64,000 bases of DNA, from contig JADJEZ010000009.1 of NCBI GenBank assembly GCA_016708825.1, forward strand, positions 141,648 through 205,647, written 5' to 3'. Of this stretch, positions 43,893-52,804 are shown piece by piece. The position numbers and the translations under genes are program-made. Within the stretch, counting starts at the first letter, position 1, and the number at the start of each line of letters is the position of its first letter. Under the pieces are notes generated by a model. It had not been told where the DNA came from and searched no databases. It was given only the letters and a program-made list of their open reading frames with translations. Source of the DNA: Betaproteobacteria bacterium (GTDB lineage: Bacteria > Pseudomonadota > Gammaproteobacteria > Burkholderiales > Usitatibacteraceae).

Positions 43893-45200
43893 TCACCAGT
43901 ACCGCAGCGCGTTGCGGTAGATCCCTTCCAGGTCCTGCTTCGACACGCTCCTCGGCGCCATCACCAGCGGCCGCTGCTGCGCATAGGCCCCTTCCGCGAG
44001 CGCGGGCACGTCCGCCTCCCCGTAGCCCAGCGCGGCGATGCCGGAAGGAAGCCCCGTCTCGCGCATCAGCGCGATGAAGGTGCGCGCGAGGATCTCGCCC
44101 GCGTCCTCGGGCCTCGCGCCGGCGATGTCGGCGCCCATCGCCGCCGCCGCCTCCAGGTGGCGCTGCGGATTGGCCGACGCGGTGAATCGAAACGCCGCCG
44201 GCGCATTGATCACCACGGCGATGCCGTGGGGCACCATGGGATCGCGCTCTTCGTAGCCCGGCGCGGTGAACACGTGCTTCAAGGTGGCCACCGAGTAGGA
44301 CATCGCGTGGGGGACGTGCACGCCGGCGCTGCCGAAGGCGAGGCCCGCGAGCGTCGAGGCGAACATCAACTGGTGGCGCGCCTCGAGGTCGCCCGCGTCG
44401 CGCACCGCGCGGGCCAGGTACTTCCCGCCCAGGCGGATGGCGGCGATGCTGCCGATGTCGTTGTAGGGCGTCGATCCCTGGTAGGGCGGGCGCTGGCTCG
44501 GGTGCGCCGGCCGCGGACGGCTGGTGAAGGGCCGCGCGGTGTAGGACTCCACGGCGTGGGAGAGCACATCGAAGCCGGATGCCGCGACCACGCCGCCCGG
44601 AAGCGTCTCGGTGGTCGCCGGATCGACGATCGCAAGCGAGGGCTTGAGCAAGGCCGAGGCGATGCCGGTCTTCAGCCCCACGGACTTGAGATCGACGATG
44701 GTGATGCCGGTCGTCTCGCTCCCGGTGCCGCAGGTGGTCGGGCAGGCGATGTGCGGCTTCAACTTGCCGGGGATCGGCTTGGCTTTCCCGATCGGCGCGT
44801 TCACATAGGCGATCAATTCGTCCGGGTAGGTCGCGAGGAGATTCGCGGCCTTCGCGGTATCCATGACCGAACCGCCGCCCAGGGAGACAAAGCCGTCGAA
44901 GGCGCCGTCGCGCGCGAAGGCGGCCGCTTCCTCGAAGGAATCGCTGTTCGGCTCGCAGCGCGTGTTGTCGAAGATCCCGACATCGAGACCCGCCGCACGC
45001 AGGGAGGCGAGCGCCGTTTCGCCCGGGGCGCTCGCAAGCACGTGCGCGTCGACGAAGAGCGCGACCCGCTTCATGCCGAGCGACTGCGCGTCGGCACCCA
45101 GTTCGCCCAGGGCGCCGGCGCCGAACTTGATCGGCGCCGCACTGACGGAGAAGACGGTCTCGCCTTCGCCGGGTGAAAGGAAACTCGCGTTCGCCGACAT
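43893..45200 (-). CDS. Hydroxyacid-oxoacid transhydrogenase (ADHFE1-like)
   Basis: A 435-residue group III iron alcohol dehydrogenase of the HOT/ADHFE1 subgroup, which oxidises 4-hydroxybutyrate while reducing 2-oxoglutarate to 2-hydroxyglutarate. The coenzyme loop is SLGGGSVMDTAKAANL and CGTGSETTGITIVDL is the family signature. Metal residues sit in SGFDVLSHAVESY, VHVPHAMSYSVA and MVPHGIAVVI. The insertion SRPRPAHPSQRPPYQGSTPY is distinctive for this subgroup. ATG at 45200. The gene is divergent from an acyl-CoA dehydrogenase across a 205-base gap. Confidence 0.88.
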   Translation of the reverse strand: MSANASFLSPGEGETVFSVSAAPIKFGAGALGELGADAQSLGMKRVALFVDAHVLASAPGETALASLRAAGLDVGIFDNTRCEPNSDSFEEAAAFARDGAFDGFVSLGGGSVMDTAKAANLLATYPDELIAYVNAPIGKAKPIPGKLKPHIACPTTCGTGSETTGITIVDLKSVGLKTGIASALLKPSLAIVDPATTETLPGGVVAASGFDVLSHAVESYTARPFTSRPRPAHPSQRPPYQGSTPYNDIGSIAAIRLGGKYLARAVRDAGDLEARHQLMFASTLAGLAFGSAGVHVPHAMSYSVATLKHVFTAPGYEERDPMVPHGIAVVINAPAAFRFTASANPQRHLEAAAAMGADIAGARPEDAGEILARTFIALMRETGLPSGIAALGYGEADVPALAEGAYAQQRPLVMAPRSVSKQDLEGIYRNALRYW

Positions 45201-45405
45201 GGTTCTCCCTCTCCCTGAATTCGTTCGAATCGATTGTCCCCGCAACCGCATCGTAGCCGCTCCCGCATTTTGCGCCGAAACGCCGCTCGTGCCGCATCGG
45301 CCCGCGGCCCGTTCGCTCGTGCATCCCGGCTGCGCGCATACCCCCCCGGGCAAACGCGCGCGATTGGGACTAGAGTGACGATTCACCTTCCACCGACAAG
45401 CGATC

Positions 45406-47166
45406 GTGACCGCCCACCTGGCAGACCCCGAGCACAACCCTTCCTTCACCCGCGGCATTTTTCTCGGCGAGATTCGCGAGGACCTCGTCTTCCCCTTCCC
45501 GGAACTCACGCCTCCCGACCGGGAGAGCCTCCACGCCATCCTCGAATCCTTCGGCGACTGGTCCCGGGCCACCGTGGACTCCGCCCGCCTCGACCGCGAG
45601 GGGCGCTTCCCCGACGAAGTGCGCGCCGGCATGGCCGAACTCGGCATGATGGGCCTGAACATCCCCGAGGAATACGGCGGCTTCGGCGCTTCCGCCCTGC
45701 TCTTCAGCCGCGTGTTCGCCGAAGTCGGCACGACCGATGCCGCGCTCGCCGTGTACTTCGGCGCCCACCAGTCCATCGGCTGCAAGGGGATCACGCTCTT
45801 CGGCACCGATGACCAGAAGCAGCGCTGGCTCACGCAATGCGCGAGCGGGGAGCGCGTGGCGGCGTTCTGCCTGACCGAAGCCGGCTCCGGCTCCGACGCC
45901 CAGGCCATGCGCACGACGGCGGTCCCGAGCGCGGACGGCACGCACTATGTGATGAACGGCGAAAAGATCTGGATCTCCAACGCGGGCTATGCGGGCGTCT
46001 TCACCGTGTTCGCGAAAGTCCCGGTCGAAGTCGACGGCAAGGCGAAGCAGCGCGTCACCGCCTTCATCGTCGATGCGCACGCGCCCGGCGTCTCGCTCGG
46101 CAAGATCGAGGAGAAGATGGGCATCAAGGCGAGCGACACGCGCACCATCTCGTTCGAGAACGTGCGCGTGCCCGTGGAAGACCGCCTGGGCGAAGTGGGT
46201 GGCGGCTTCAAGATCGCACTCGAAATCCTCAACTCCGGGCGGCTTGGGCTCGCAGCCGGTTCCTCCCGGGGTACGCGCGCGATCCTGAACCTGGCACTCG
46301 CCTACGCGAAGGACCGCAAGCAGTTCGGCCGCCCCATCGGCTCCTTCGAGATGATCCAGCGCAAGTTCGCCCTCGCCGCGGCCGACTGCTACGCGGCAGA
46401 TGCCGGCTGGATGATCTGCGCGTCCATGGTGGACCGCGGCGGCATCGACTTTTCGCTCGAGACCGCGGCGTGCAAGGTGTTCGCCTCGGAGCTTTCGTTT
46501 CGCTCCGCGTGCGACGCACAGCAGATCGCCGGCGGGCTGGGTTATTCGAAGGAGTACCCGTACGAACAGGCCGTGCGCGACTCGCGCATCATGCTGATCT
46601 TCGAAGGCACGAACGAAATACTGCGGGCGTTGATCGCGCTCTCCGGGCTGCAGCAACCGGGCGAGCAGTTGAAGGAACTCGGCCGCGCCTTTCGCGATCC
46701 CTTGCGCGCCTTGGGCGCCATCGGCTCCTACATCGGCGGGAAGGTCAAGCGCCAGCTCGCCGCACCCTGCTTCACGCGCGTGCACCCGGCGCTCGCGAGC
46801 GAGGCGGAGTCGGTGTGCAAGGCGGTGCAGGACCTTTCGGGGGCCGTGGAAAAGCTCCTCATGGAACACGGCAAGGACGTGATCGAGCGCCAGTTCCACC
46901 AGGAGCGTCTCGCCAATGCCGCGATGGACATCTTCCTTTCCACCGCAACGCTTTCGCGCGCCACGTGGGCTATCGAGAAGGCCGGCGGTCCGGAGAAAGC
47001 CACCGCGGACATGGACAACGCGCGGATCTTCATCCCGGTGGCGATGCGGCGAACGCGCCGCGCGCTGCGGGCGCTGTCGCACAACCAGGATGGGCGCTTG
47101 AAGACGCTGGCGGAACGGGCGATGGAAGAAGGGTCGCTGACGGTGGAGACGCCGACCGACGCCTGA
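45406..47166 (+). CDS. Acyl-CoA dehydrogenase (VLCAD/ACAD9-like)
   Basis: A 586-residue flavoprotein for the first step of fatty-acid beta-oxidation, of the long very-long-chain type. GLNIPEEYGGFGASALLFSR is the N-terminal helix region, FCLTEAGSGSDAQAMRTTA binds FAD, and the catalytic base is the Glu in IFEGTNEILRALI. The extra ~170-residue C-terminal domain matches VLCAD/ACAD9 and mediates membrane or dimer contacts in those enzymes. GTG start at 45406. It ends 14 bases from the convergent lipoprotein stop, and those 14 bases are a perfect palindrome. Confidence 0.93.
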   Translation: MTAHLADPEHNPSFTRGIFLGEIREDLVFPFPELTPPDRESLHAILESFGDWSRATVDSARLDREGRFPDEVRAGMAELGMMGLNIPEEYGGFGASALLFSRVFAEVGTTDAALAVYFGAHQSIGCKGITLFGTDDQKQRWLTQCASGERVAAFCLTEAGSGSDAQAMRTTAVPSADGTHYVMNGEKIWISNAGYAGVFTVFAKVPVEVDGKAKQRVTAFIVDAHAPGVSLGKIEEKMGIKASDTRTISFENVRVPVEDRLGEVGGGFKIALEILNSGRLGLAAGSSRGTRAILNLALAYAKDRKQFGRPIGSFEMIQRKFALAAADCYAADAGWMICASMVDRGGIDFSLETAACKVFASELSFRSACDAQQIAGGLGYSKEYPYEQAVRDSRIMLIFEGTNEILRALIALSGLQQPGEQLKELGRAFRDPLRALGAIGSYIGGKVKRQLAAPCFTRVHPALASEAESVCKAVQDLSGAVEKLLMEHGKDVIERQFHQERLANAAMDIFLSTATLSRATWAIEKAGGPEKATADMDNARIFIPVAMRRTRRALRALSHNQDGRLKTLAERAMEEGSLTVETPTDA

Positions 47167-47180
47167 GGGCGCGCGCGCCC
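47167..47180. terminator. 14-bp perfect palindrome between convergent stops
   Basis: GGGCGCGCGCGCCC fills the whole gap between the TGA of the acyl-CoA dehydrogenase (47164-47166) and the stop of the convergent lipoprotein gene (complement of 47181-47183). It can form a short hairpin on either strand, but lacks a T run, so bidirectional termination is only likely, not shown. Confidence 0.45.
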
Positions 47181-47876
47181 TTACTTCGCCGGGTCGACCA
47201 CCAGCCTCCCGAGGTGCGCGAGCCAGAAGGCCAGCGCCTCGTGGTACTCGTCCACGTGAATCGGCGTTCCCCTGGGCCGGTGGACGGCCACCGCGATGTG
47301 CCAGTAGAGCGACGCCGAAGTCGCCTCGATGTTGCATACGCCCGTGTTGAGCGGGGTGGCCTCGCGGTCGCAGAGCGTGCCCTTCACGAAGGTGAAGCCC
47401 GCGGGCAGCAGGCGCTTGCCATCGTCGAGAAGAAACTTCCAGTCCGTCGCCTCTTCCTCGAAGGTCGTCGTGCGCGGAGGGTCCGGTCGGAAGATGACCG
47501 AGAGGTTGGAGCCGCCCTGCAGGTCGTCAGCCGTCGGGCGGGCGAGGCCCTGCGAGATTCCCACGAAGAGCTGGCCTTGCGCATTGCGGCTCAAGTGGAG
47601 GTTTCCCTCGTCTTCGCACACCATGGGCCGGCTTTCCCGATCGCAGTGCAGGAGGTAGGGCGTAGCGGCGAGTTCCTTGTTGATGCAAAGAAAAGTGATG
47701 CGGGCCTTGCGGAAGGTCGCGGTGGCGTGCATTTCGTGGCCGCGCGGGCATTGGATGGCCTGGAGTTCCGGGGGGAGCGGCGTCACCTTGCTGCCGCAGG
47801 CGACGAGCACGCCCGCCAACGCCAGGAGCGCTGCGATGCCCGATGCGGGAAGGCAAGGGAGAATCGAGTTACGCAT
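47181..47876 (-). CDS. Lipoprotein of unknown function
   Basis: A 231-residue protein with a lipoprotein signal whose lipobox is LVACGS (Cys27). The mature part contains several cysteines (QCPRGHEMHA, FLCINKELA, LHCDRESRPMVCEDEGN, TLCDREATPLNTGVCNIEA), probably disulfide-bonded in the periplasm. No named domain is recognised. Single gene, convergent with the acyl-CoA dehydrogenase and separated from the upstream quinone oxidoreductase by 34 bases on the same strand. Confidence 0.72.
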   Translation of the reverse strand: MRNSILPCLPASGIAALLALAGVLVACGSKVTPLPPELQAIQCPRGHEMHATATFRKARITFLCINKELAATPYLLHCDRESRPMVCEDEGNLHLSRNAQGQLFVGISQGLARPTADDLQGGSNLSVIFRPDPPRTTTFEEEATDWKFLLDDGKRLLPAGFTFVKGTLCDREATPLNTGVCNIEATSASLYWHIAVAVHRPRGTPIHVDEYHEALAFWLAHLGRLVVDPAK

Positions 47877-47910
47877 TCGAGCGGTCTTCCGGGCTCCTCA
47901 TCCGCGGCCG

Positions 47911-48915
47911 TCAGGAAACCGTGAGCACGATCTTGCCGATGTGCACGCCCGACTCCATCAGGGCATGGGCCTTCGCGGCATCCTCGAACGGGAAGGTGGC
48001 GTGGATGACGGGCTTGATCTTGCCGGACTCGAGAAGCGGCCAGATGCGCGCCTTCAGGTCGCGGGCGACCTCGCCCTTGAAGGCCACCGGCCGCGGGCGT
48101 AGCGTCCCGCCCGTGATGGTGATGCGCCGGCGCAGGATCGGATCGAAGGACAGCTCGCCCTTGGCGCCACCGAGGAGCGCCAGTATCACGATGCGCCCGT
48201 CGTCGGCGCAGGCCTCGACGTCGCGCTTCACGTACTCGCCCGCCACCATGTCCAGGATCACGTCGACGCCGCGGCCGTTGGTCAGCGCCTTCACTTCCTT
48301 CGCGAAGTCCTGGGTCTTGTAGTTGATCGCGTGGTTCGCGCCCAGCTCGACGCAGGCGCGGCACTTCTCGTCCGTGCCGGCCGTCACGAAGACCGTGTGA
48401 CCCAAAGCGCGCGCCATCTGGATCGCGGTGACGCCGATGCCGCTCGAGCCTCCGTGCACGAGGAGCGATTCACCTTCCGCGAGGCGCCCTCGCCCCCACA
48501 CCATGCTCCAGACGGTGAAGAAGGTCTCGGGGAGCGAGGCGGCCTCGATCATCGTGAGGCCCTTGGGAATGGGCAGGCACTGCTCCGCCGGAACATTGCA
48601 GAACTGCGCATAGCCGCCTCCGGCCAGCAGCGCGCAGACCTCGTCGCCCACCTTGAATTGCTTCACGCCCTCGCCCAGCGCGGTGATCTTCCCGGCCACC
48701 TCGAGGCCGGGAATGTCGGAGGCGCCGGGAGGAACCGGATAGCGGCCACGGCGCTGCAGCACATCGGGTCGGTTGATTCCGGCGGCTTGCACCTGGATCA
48801 GGACTTCGCCAGCGGCGGGAACGGGCGTGGGGCGCCCGGCGGGTTTCAGGACATCCGGTTCGCCGGGCGTGGTGATTTCGACAGCTTGCATCGACTTGCG
48901 AGGTATCTCGGTCAT
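47911..48915 (-). CDS. NAD(P)H quinone oxidoreductase (PIG3/zinc-less MDR type)
   Basis: A 334-residue medium-chain reductase. The opening MQAVEITTPGEPDVLKPAGR, NRPDVLQRRGRYPVPPGASD, and the Rossmann motif LLVHGGSSGIGVTAIQMARA are characteristic of the PIG3/TP53I3-type quinone oxidoreductases; it lacks the structural-zinc cysteine cluster. It should reduce quinones with NADPH. Two methionines are usable (48915 and 48894); the first follows a weak RBS. It is upstream of the lipoprotein gene on the minus strand. Confidence 0.9.
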   Translation of the reverse strand: MTEIPRKSMQAVEITTPGEPDVLKPAGRPTPVPAAGEVLIQVQAAGINRPDVLQRRGRYPVPPGASDIPGLEVAGKITALGEGVKQFKVGDEVCALLAGGGYAQFCNVPAEQCLPIPKGLTMIEAASLPETFFTVWSMVWGRGRLAEGESLLVHGGSSGIGVTAIQMARALGHTVFVTAGTDEKCRACVELGANHAINYKTQDFAKEVKALTNGRGVDVILDMVAGEYVKRDVEACADDGRIVILALLGGAKGELSFDPILRRRITITGGTLRPRPVAFKGEVARDLKARIWPLLESGKIKPVIHATFPFEDAAKAHALMESGVHIGKIVLTVS

Positions 48916-49039
48916 GGGCAACTCGTCAGGGGTTGGCCGTCCTGCGGCACGTCCCGCCAACTGTACCGCACAGAGGGGCGGCGCGAACCGTACCCGGTCA
49001 CGCCGCTCGTGCGGGCAGGGCAAGTCCGCTCCAGAGAAA

Positions 49040-49069
49040 AGCCCGGAGCTCTTTCGAGAGCTCCGGGCT
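49040..49069 (-). terminator. Rho-independent terminator of the GDPD gene
   Basis: A perfect 13-base stem (AGCCCGGAGCTCT and its complement) closed by a four-base loop, TTCG on the plus strand and CGAA on the minus. On the minus strand it is followed by TTTCTCT, and it lies just 25 bases after the stop of the glycerophosphodiesterase gene. This is the clearest terminator in the window. Confidence 0.85.
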
Positions 49070-49094
49070 AGGTGGGTGCAAGGGCTGCAGGGGC

Positions 49095-50339
49095 TCAGTT
49101 CGCCTTCTTGCATTCGCCCCGTTGCCGGCCGTTGTCGTACACACCGGTGAGGCAGGCCGCGCCATCCGGGTCGGTCTCCAGTTCAAAGAGCACGCGCGCG
49201 GCCACGGCAGTATCGGCGAAATCGGAGAACACGCCGTCGATTCCCAGCCTGAAGAACTGCAGGTACTCGTTCACGGGACTGCCGGCATAGTCGCTGACCA
49301 GGCGGCGCTGCTCGTTGCGGAACGTCCACGTATGCACCAGCAGGCCCGCGCGATGTGCCCGTGCGATCACGTCGGTCGGGGGAAGCAGCGTGCGGCTCGC
49401 TTCGCCCGGGCCGGGCAGGCCGGCTGGCACGGAACTGACGATGTAGCGCTTCCACGGGCCGATGCCGTCCGCATAGGCCGCCACCTCGGCGAGCCCTTCA
49501 TCGGTCACGAGATAGCCGAACGTGCGGGCCATCAGCACCGGGTCGCCCGACGCCGTCCAGTCATAGGGCCGGTCGAATGGCGCAACGAAGGCAAGCGAAC
49601 CGTCGGCATTGACGTCGTCGGCGTCGATGAGCTGGATCAGCGGCAGCGGGGTCATCAGGCGCAACTGCTTCAGGTTCGCCTGCTCGAACGACTGGATGAA
49701 CACCGGCGCCCCGCGACGATTCAAGCCCGCCTTCCTGAGCGCATCGACCAGGCGGCCTTCGAGCGCCAGCCCGAGGTTCTGGTGATAGGTCGGGTGCTTG
49801 GTCTCGGGATAGAGGCCGATCGTCCGGCCTTTCTCCGACGACTTGCGCCGGGCCAGCGCAATCACCTCTTCGAACGTCGGGATCGCGAACCTGCCGTTGA
49901 ACTGCTGCGGGCGCTCCGCGAAGGGCTGCTTCGCGTGCAGCGTCCTGATCTCCGCCAGGGTGAAGTCGGAGGCGAAGAAGCCATCCTCGGCGATACCGTC
50001 CACCACGCCGATCCGCCTTCGGCCGGCGAACTCCGGACGGTCGGCCACATCGGTCGTGGCAATGATGTTGGGTTCATGACGGGCGATCAGGTGGCCGTCC
50101 CGGGTCGCGACGAGATCGGGTTCGATGTAGTCGGCGCCCAGCTCAACGGCCAGCGCATAGGATTCGAGCGTGTGGTCGGGCAGGTACCCTGCGGCGCCGC
50201 GGTGCCCGATGACCAGGGGCCGCGCCGCTCGTGCCGCCTTTTGCTGCGGGTTCGTGTCGGCCTGCGCGGTCGGGGCGGCCATCGAAAATGCCATTGCCAT
50301 TGCCAGCAGGAGCCCTGTCGTGCGTGTCTTGAGCATCAT
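49095..50339 (-). CDS. Periplasmic glycerophosphodiester phosphodiesterase
   Basis: A 414-residue GlpQ-type enzyme that splits glycerophosphodiesters to glycerol-3-phosphate and alcohol. The signal peptide is MMLKTRTTGLLLAMAMAFSM followed by cleavage near AQA. Catalytic residues are His in IGHRGAAGYLPDHTLESYAL, the Glu/Asp metal ligands in GADYIEPDLVATRDGHLIAR, and His in ARHEP. IGLYPETKHPTYHQNLGLAL and VHTWTFRNEQRR are typical. GAGGAG six bases before ATG 50339 supports the start. A strong terminator follows. Such genes are commonly phosphate-regulated, but I found no convincing Pho box. Confidence 0.93.
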   Translation of the reverse strand: MMLKTRTTGLLLAMAMAFSMAAPTAQADTNPQQKAARAARPLVIGHRGAAGYLPDHTLESYALAVELGADYIEPDLVATRDGHLIARHEPNIIATTDVADRPEFAGRRRIGVVDGIAEDGFFASDFTLAEIRTLHAKQPFAERPQQFNGRFAIPTFEEVIALARRKSSEKGRTIGLYPETKHPTYHQNLGLALEGRLVDALRKAGLNRRGAPVFIQSFEQANLKQLRLMTPLPLIQLIDADDVNADGSLAFVAPFDRPYDWTASGDPVLMARTFGYLVTDEGLAEVAAYADGIGPWKRYIVSSVPAGLPGPGEASRTLLPPTDVIARAHRAGLLVHTWTFRNEQRRLVSDYAGSPVNEYLQFFRLGIDGVFSDFADTAVAARVLFELETDPDGAACLTGVYDNGRQRGECKKAN

Positions 50340-50630
50340 GGTGCTTCTCCTCAGCGTGGATTGCGAGCGATGAAGGAAACCGGGAAAGCCACCATGCCGT
50401 CCGACAAGATATCGGGCGCAGGGCAGCCCCATCGATGCCTGCCGAGTTCTTCTCTTTCCCCGCTCGGCGCGGCCCGACAAATCCCACCTTATGCGCAATT
50501 CCATGCTACGAGTCACCCCAAGACACGTCAACGATTGTCACGTCGATTCGAGAATCCTGTCGTCGCAAGCCGACATCGCAGGAAGCAGATCGGCCGCACG
50601 CTGGGCCAGGCGCACCCCTCCCCGCACTTC

Positions 50631-51403
50631 TCAGCGCAGGTCCGCTTGCGGCGGAGCCGCACGGCCCCCCTCGACCGTCCTTCGGCCGGCTCGCGGCAGA
50701 AGCATCCCGGCCTCGCGGCGATAGCCCTCATAGGCCTCGCCGTGCGCCCGGCGGAGGTCGCGCTCCTCCAGGAAAATGCCGATGAAGATGTAGCCGGTGG
50801 TGGCAAGCGCGAACAGCAGGTGGCCCAGCGTCATCACGGGTGTCGCCCAGAACGCGACCAGGAAGCCGAGCATGATCGGGTGGCGCACGAAGCGGTAGAG
50901 CGCCACCTTCACGAACGGCAGCGGCGTGTACGGCTCGTCCTTCAGGCGCAGGTAGACCTGTCGCAGGCCGAATAGGTCGAAGTGATTGATCATGAAGGTG
51001 GCCGACAGCACGATGAGCCACCCCAGCCCGCAGAGCGAGAGGAGGAGTCCCCGGCCCACCGGATCTTCGACGACCCAGATCGTCGCCGGCATCGGCCGCC
51101 ACTGCCAGAAGAGCAGCGCGAGCAGCAGGCTGGAAAGAGCACGAAGGTGCTGCGCTCGACGGACTTCGGCACGAAGCGCGTCCACCACGCCTTGAACGCC
51201 GGCCGCGCCATGGTGCTGTGTTGCACGGCGAAGAGCCCGAGCAGGACGAGGTTCACGAGCAATGCCGGCGCCAGCGCGCCCGCAGGCCCCGAGTCGATGG
51301 ACTTCGGCACGAGGAAGTTGCCGACGAAGCCGATGGCGTAGAGAAAACTCGCGAGAAAGATGACGTAGGCCACGGCGCCGTACAGCATGGCTGCGATACC
51401 CAT
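50631..51403 (-). pseudogene. mddA: Methanethiol S-methyltransferase (MddA), frameshifted
   Basis: MddA methylates methanethiol to dimethyl sulfide; it is an integral-membrane relative of isoprenylcysteine methyltransferases. From ATG 51403 the first part reads MLYGAVAYVIFLASFLYAIG, VPKSIDSGPAGA, VQHSTMARPAFKAWWTRFVP and VERSTFVLF. The rest is in another frame: SLLLALLFWQWRPMPATIWV, INHFDLFGLRQVYLRLKDEP, the SAM-binding RHPIMLGFLVAFWATPVMT and FLEERDLRRAHG. The switch falls at a three-T run (complement of 51134-51136); one extra T restores VLFSSLLLA. The C-terminus then runs to the stop at 50631. Downstream of a hydrolase-LuxR regulator that may control it. Confidence 0.88.
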
Positions 51404-51526
51404 GGGTTGCTCCCGGTTGGCACGAGGCCCCACGATGGCCCCTGCCCGTGGCGGCCGCATGGGGCCGCGGTCCCAAGTAGGCGGGAAAGGCGTTGCGAAA
51501 AGCGGGACCGTGGTCCCGGGAGCGCG

Positions 51527-52582
51527 CTAGGCCCGGCCGAAGCCGTGGTCGCGCGCGAGGACGATGGCCTGGGAGCGGTTCTCGACCGAGAGTTTGTCGA
51601 AGATGCGCGTGATGTTGTTGCGCACCGTCTTCTCGGAGATGCCCAGGTGCGCCGCGATCTGCGCGTTGTCCAGGCCCTGCGCGATGCGTTCGAGCACCTC
51701 GGCCTCCCGCCGGGTGAGATCCTCGAAGGCGCCGGCGCCCGCCGCCCGCGGCAGGAAGGCGTCGAGCTCCTCGAAGAAGCGGCGGAACTCGGGCTCGTGG
51801 GAAAGCAGGATGTGGTTGTCGGTCTCGAGCGTCACCAGCCGCGCCCCGGGGATGAGGCTCGCGAAGAGCCGCCCCTCCTCGAAGGGCACGCGACGGTCTC
51901 CCTTGGCATGCACGACGAGCGTGGGGCAGGTCACGCGCGGCGCCTTCGCCGTCACGTCTATCTCGTACATGCCCTCGAGGATGCGCGCCGCGACCCCGGG
52001 CGTCGCCGAAGTGCGCTGCAGTTCGCTCATGGAGTTGAGCTGCTCCAGCGTGCCGCCGGGGATGAAGCCCATCGAGAAGAGCTGCCGGTACGCAGGATCG
52101 TCCCGTCCCCAGCCCACCTCTACCAGCTTCAGCAACGCCCGGAACTCTTCGATACCCTCCGGGGAGAGGCCGCGCTTCATCCAGCCGCGCGCGAAGGCAC
52201 CCAGGAGGACGAGGTGTGTCACGCGCTCGGGGTGGCGCACCGCGTACTCCACCGCGATGGCGCCGCCCTGGGAGTGGCCGAAGAGGGCAAAGCGCTCGAC
52301 CCCGGCGGCATCGACCACCGCCTCGAGGTCCTTCACCCACGCCTCGAAGGAGATCTCCGCCATGTCGCGATCGGAGAGCCCGCAGCCCCGCTCGTCCATG
52401 CGCAGCAGCGTGCGCCCGCGCGAGAGTTCCTCGATCCACGGCCGCCAGATGGGGCTCTGCCACTCGTACTCGAGGTGGGTGAGCCAATGGGGCGCCCGCA
52501 CGAGCGGCGGGCCCTCGCCCGACATGGCGTAGGCGAGCCGCGTGCCGTCGAGACTGCGGCAAAAGCGGATCTGCTGGTTCAT
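51527..52582 (-). CDS. Alpha/beta hydrolase fused to a LuxR DNA-binding domain
   Basis: A 351-residue single-gene sensor-regulator. Residues 1-~280 are an alpha/beta hydrolase: oxyanion region around HWLTHLEYEWQS, nucleophile elbow FALFGHSQGGAIAVEYA, acid in AKGDRRVPFEEG, and His in LETDNHILLSHEPEF. Residues ~287-350 are a LuxR helix-turn-helix: LTRREAEVLERIAQGLDNAQ and LGISEKTVRNNITRIFDKLS. The catalytic triad looks complete, so it might hydrolyse its signal. Known as an architecture in proteobacteria; ligand unknown. It ends 124 bases before the MddA start and is probably upstream in the same transcript or regulates it. Confidence 0.92.
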   Translation of the reverse strand: MNQQIRFCRSLDGTRLAYAMSGEGPPLVRAPHWLTHLEYEWQSPIWRPWIEELSRGRTLLRMDERGCGLSDRDMAEISFEAWVKDLEAVVDAAGVERFALFGHSQGGAIAVEYAVRHPERVTHLVLLGAFARGWMKRGLSPEGIEEFRALLKLVEVGWGRDDPAYRQLFSMGFIPGGTLEQLNSMSELQRTSATPGVAARILEGMYEIDVTAKAPRVTCPTLVVHAKGDRRVPFEEGRLFASLIPGARLVTLETDNHILLSHEPEFRRFFEELDAFLPRAAGAGAFEDLTRREAEVLERIAQGLDNAQIAAHLGISEKTVRNNITRIFDKLSVENRSQAIVLARDHGFGRA

Positions 52583-52804
52583 CGAGCGCGATCACCCGCC
52601 CTGCGTGGAACGGGGCCTTTCGCCATTTTCGCGACCTCCCACCCGGGAATGCGCCAATCCTGGCACATCGCCCGGCGCGACCGATTCGCCTCCCGGCGCC
52701 GGCCAAGCAGGCAATCCGGCAAGCGAGATCCAGCCCCGCAGAATCGCTACGGTGCCTCGAAGGGACTAAGATCGACGCCTCGTCCCGCGCTTCAGGGAGG
52801 CACC

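Noticed and set aside
43893..45941. Extended start for the hydroxyacid-oxoacid transhydrogenase at 45941
   Set aside because: The upstream 250 residues are antisense to the acyl-CoA dehydrogenase and absent from the family; the normal N-terminus begins at 45200.
50400..50560. Pho-box-like GTCA repeats upstream of the glycerophosphodiesterase
   Set aside because: The GTCA units are 10, not 11, bases apart, match the consensus poorly, and lie 170 bases upstream of the start.
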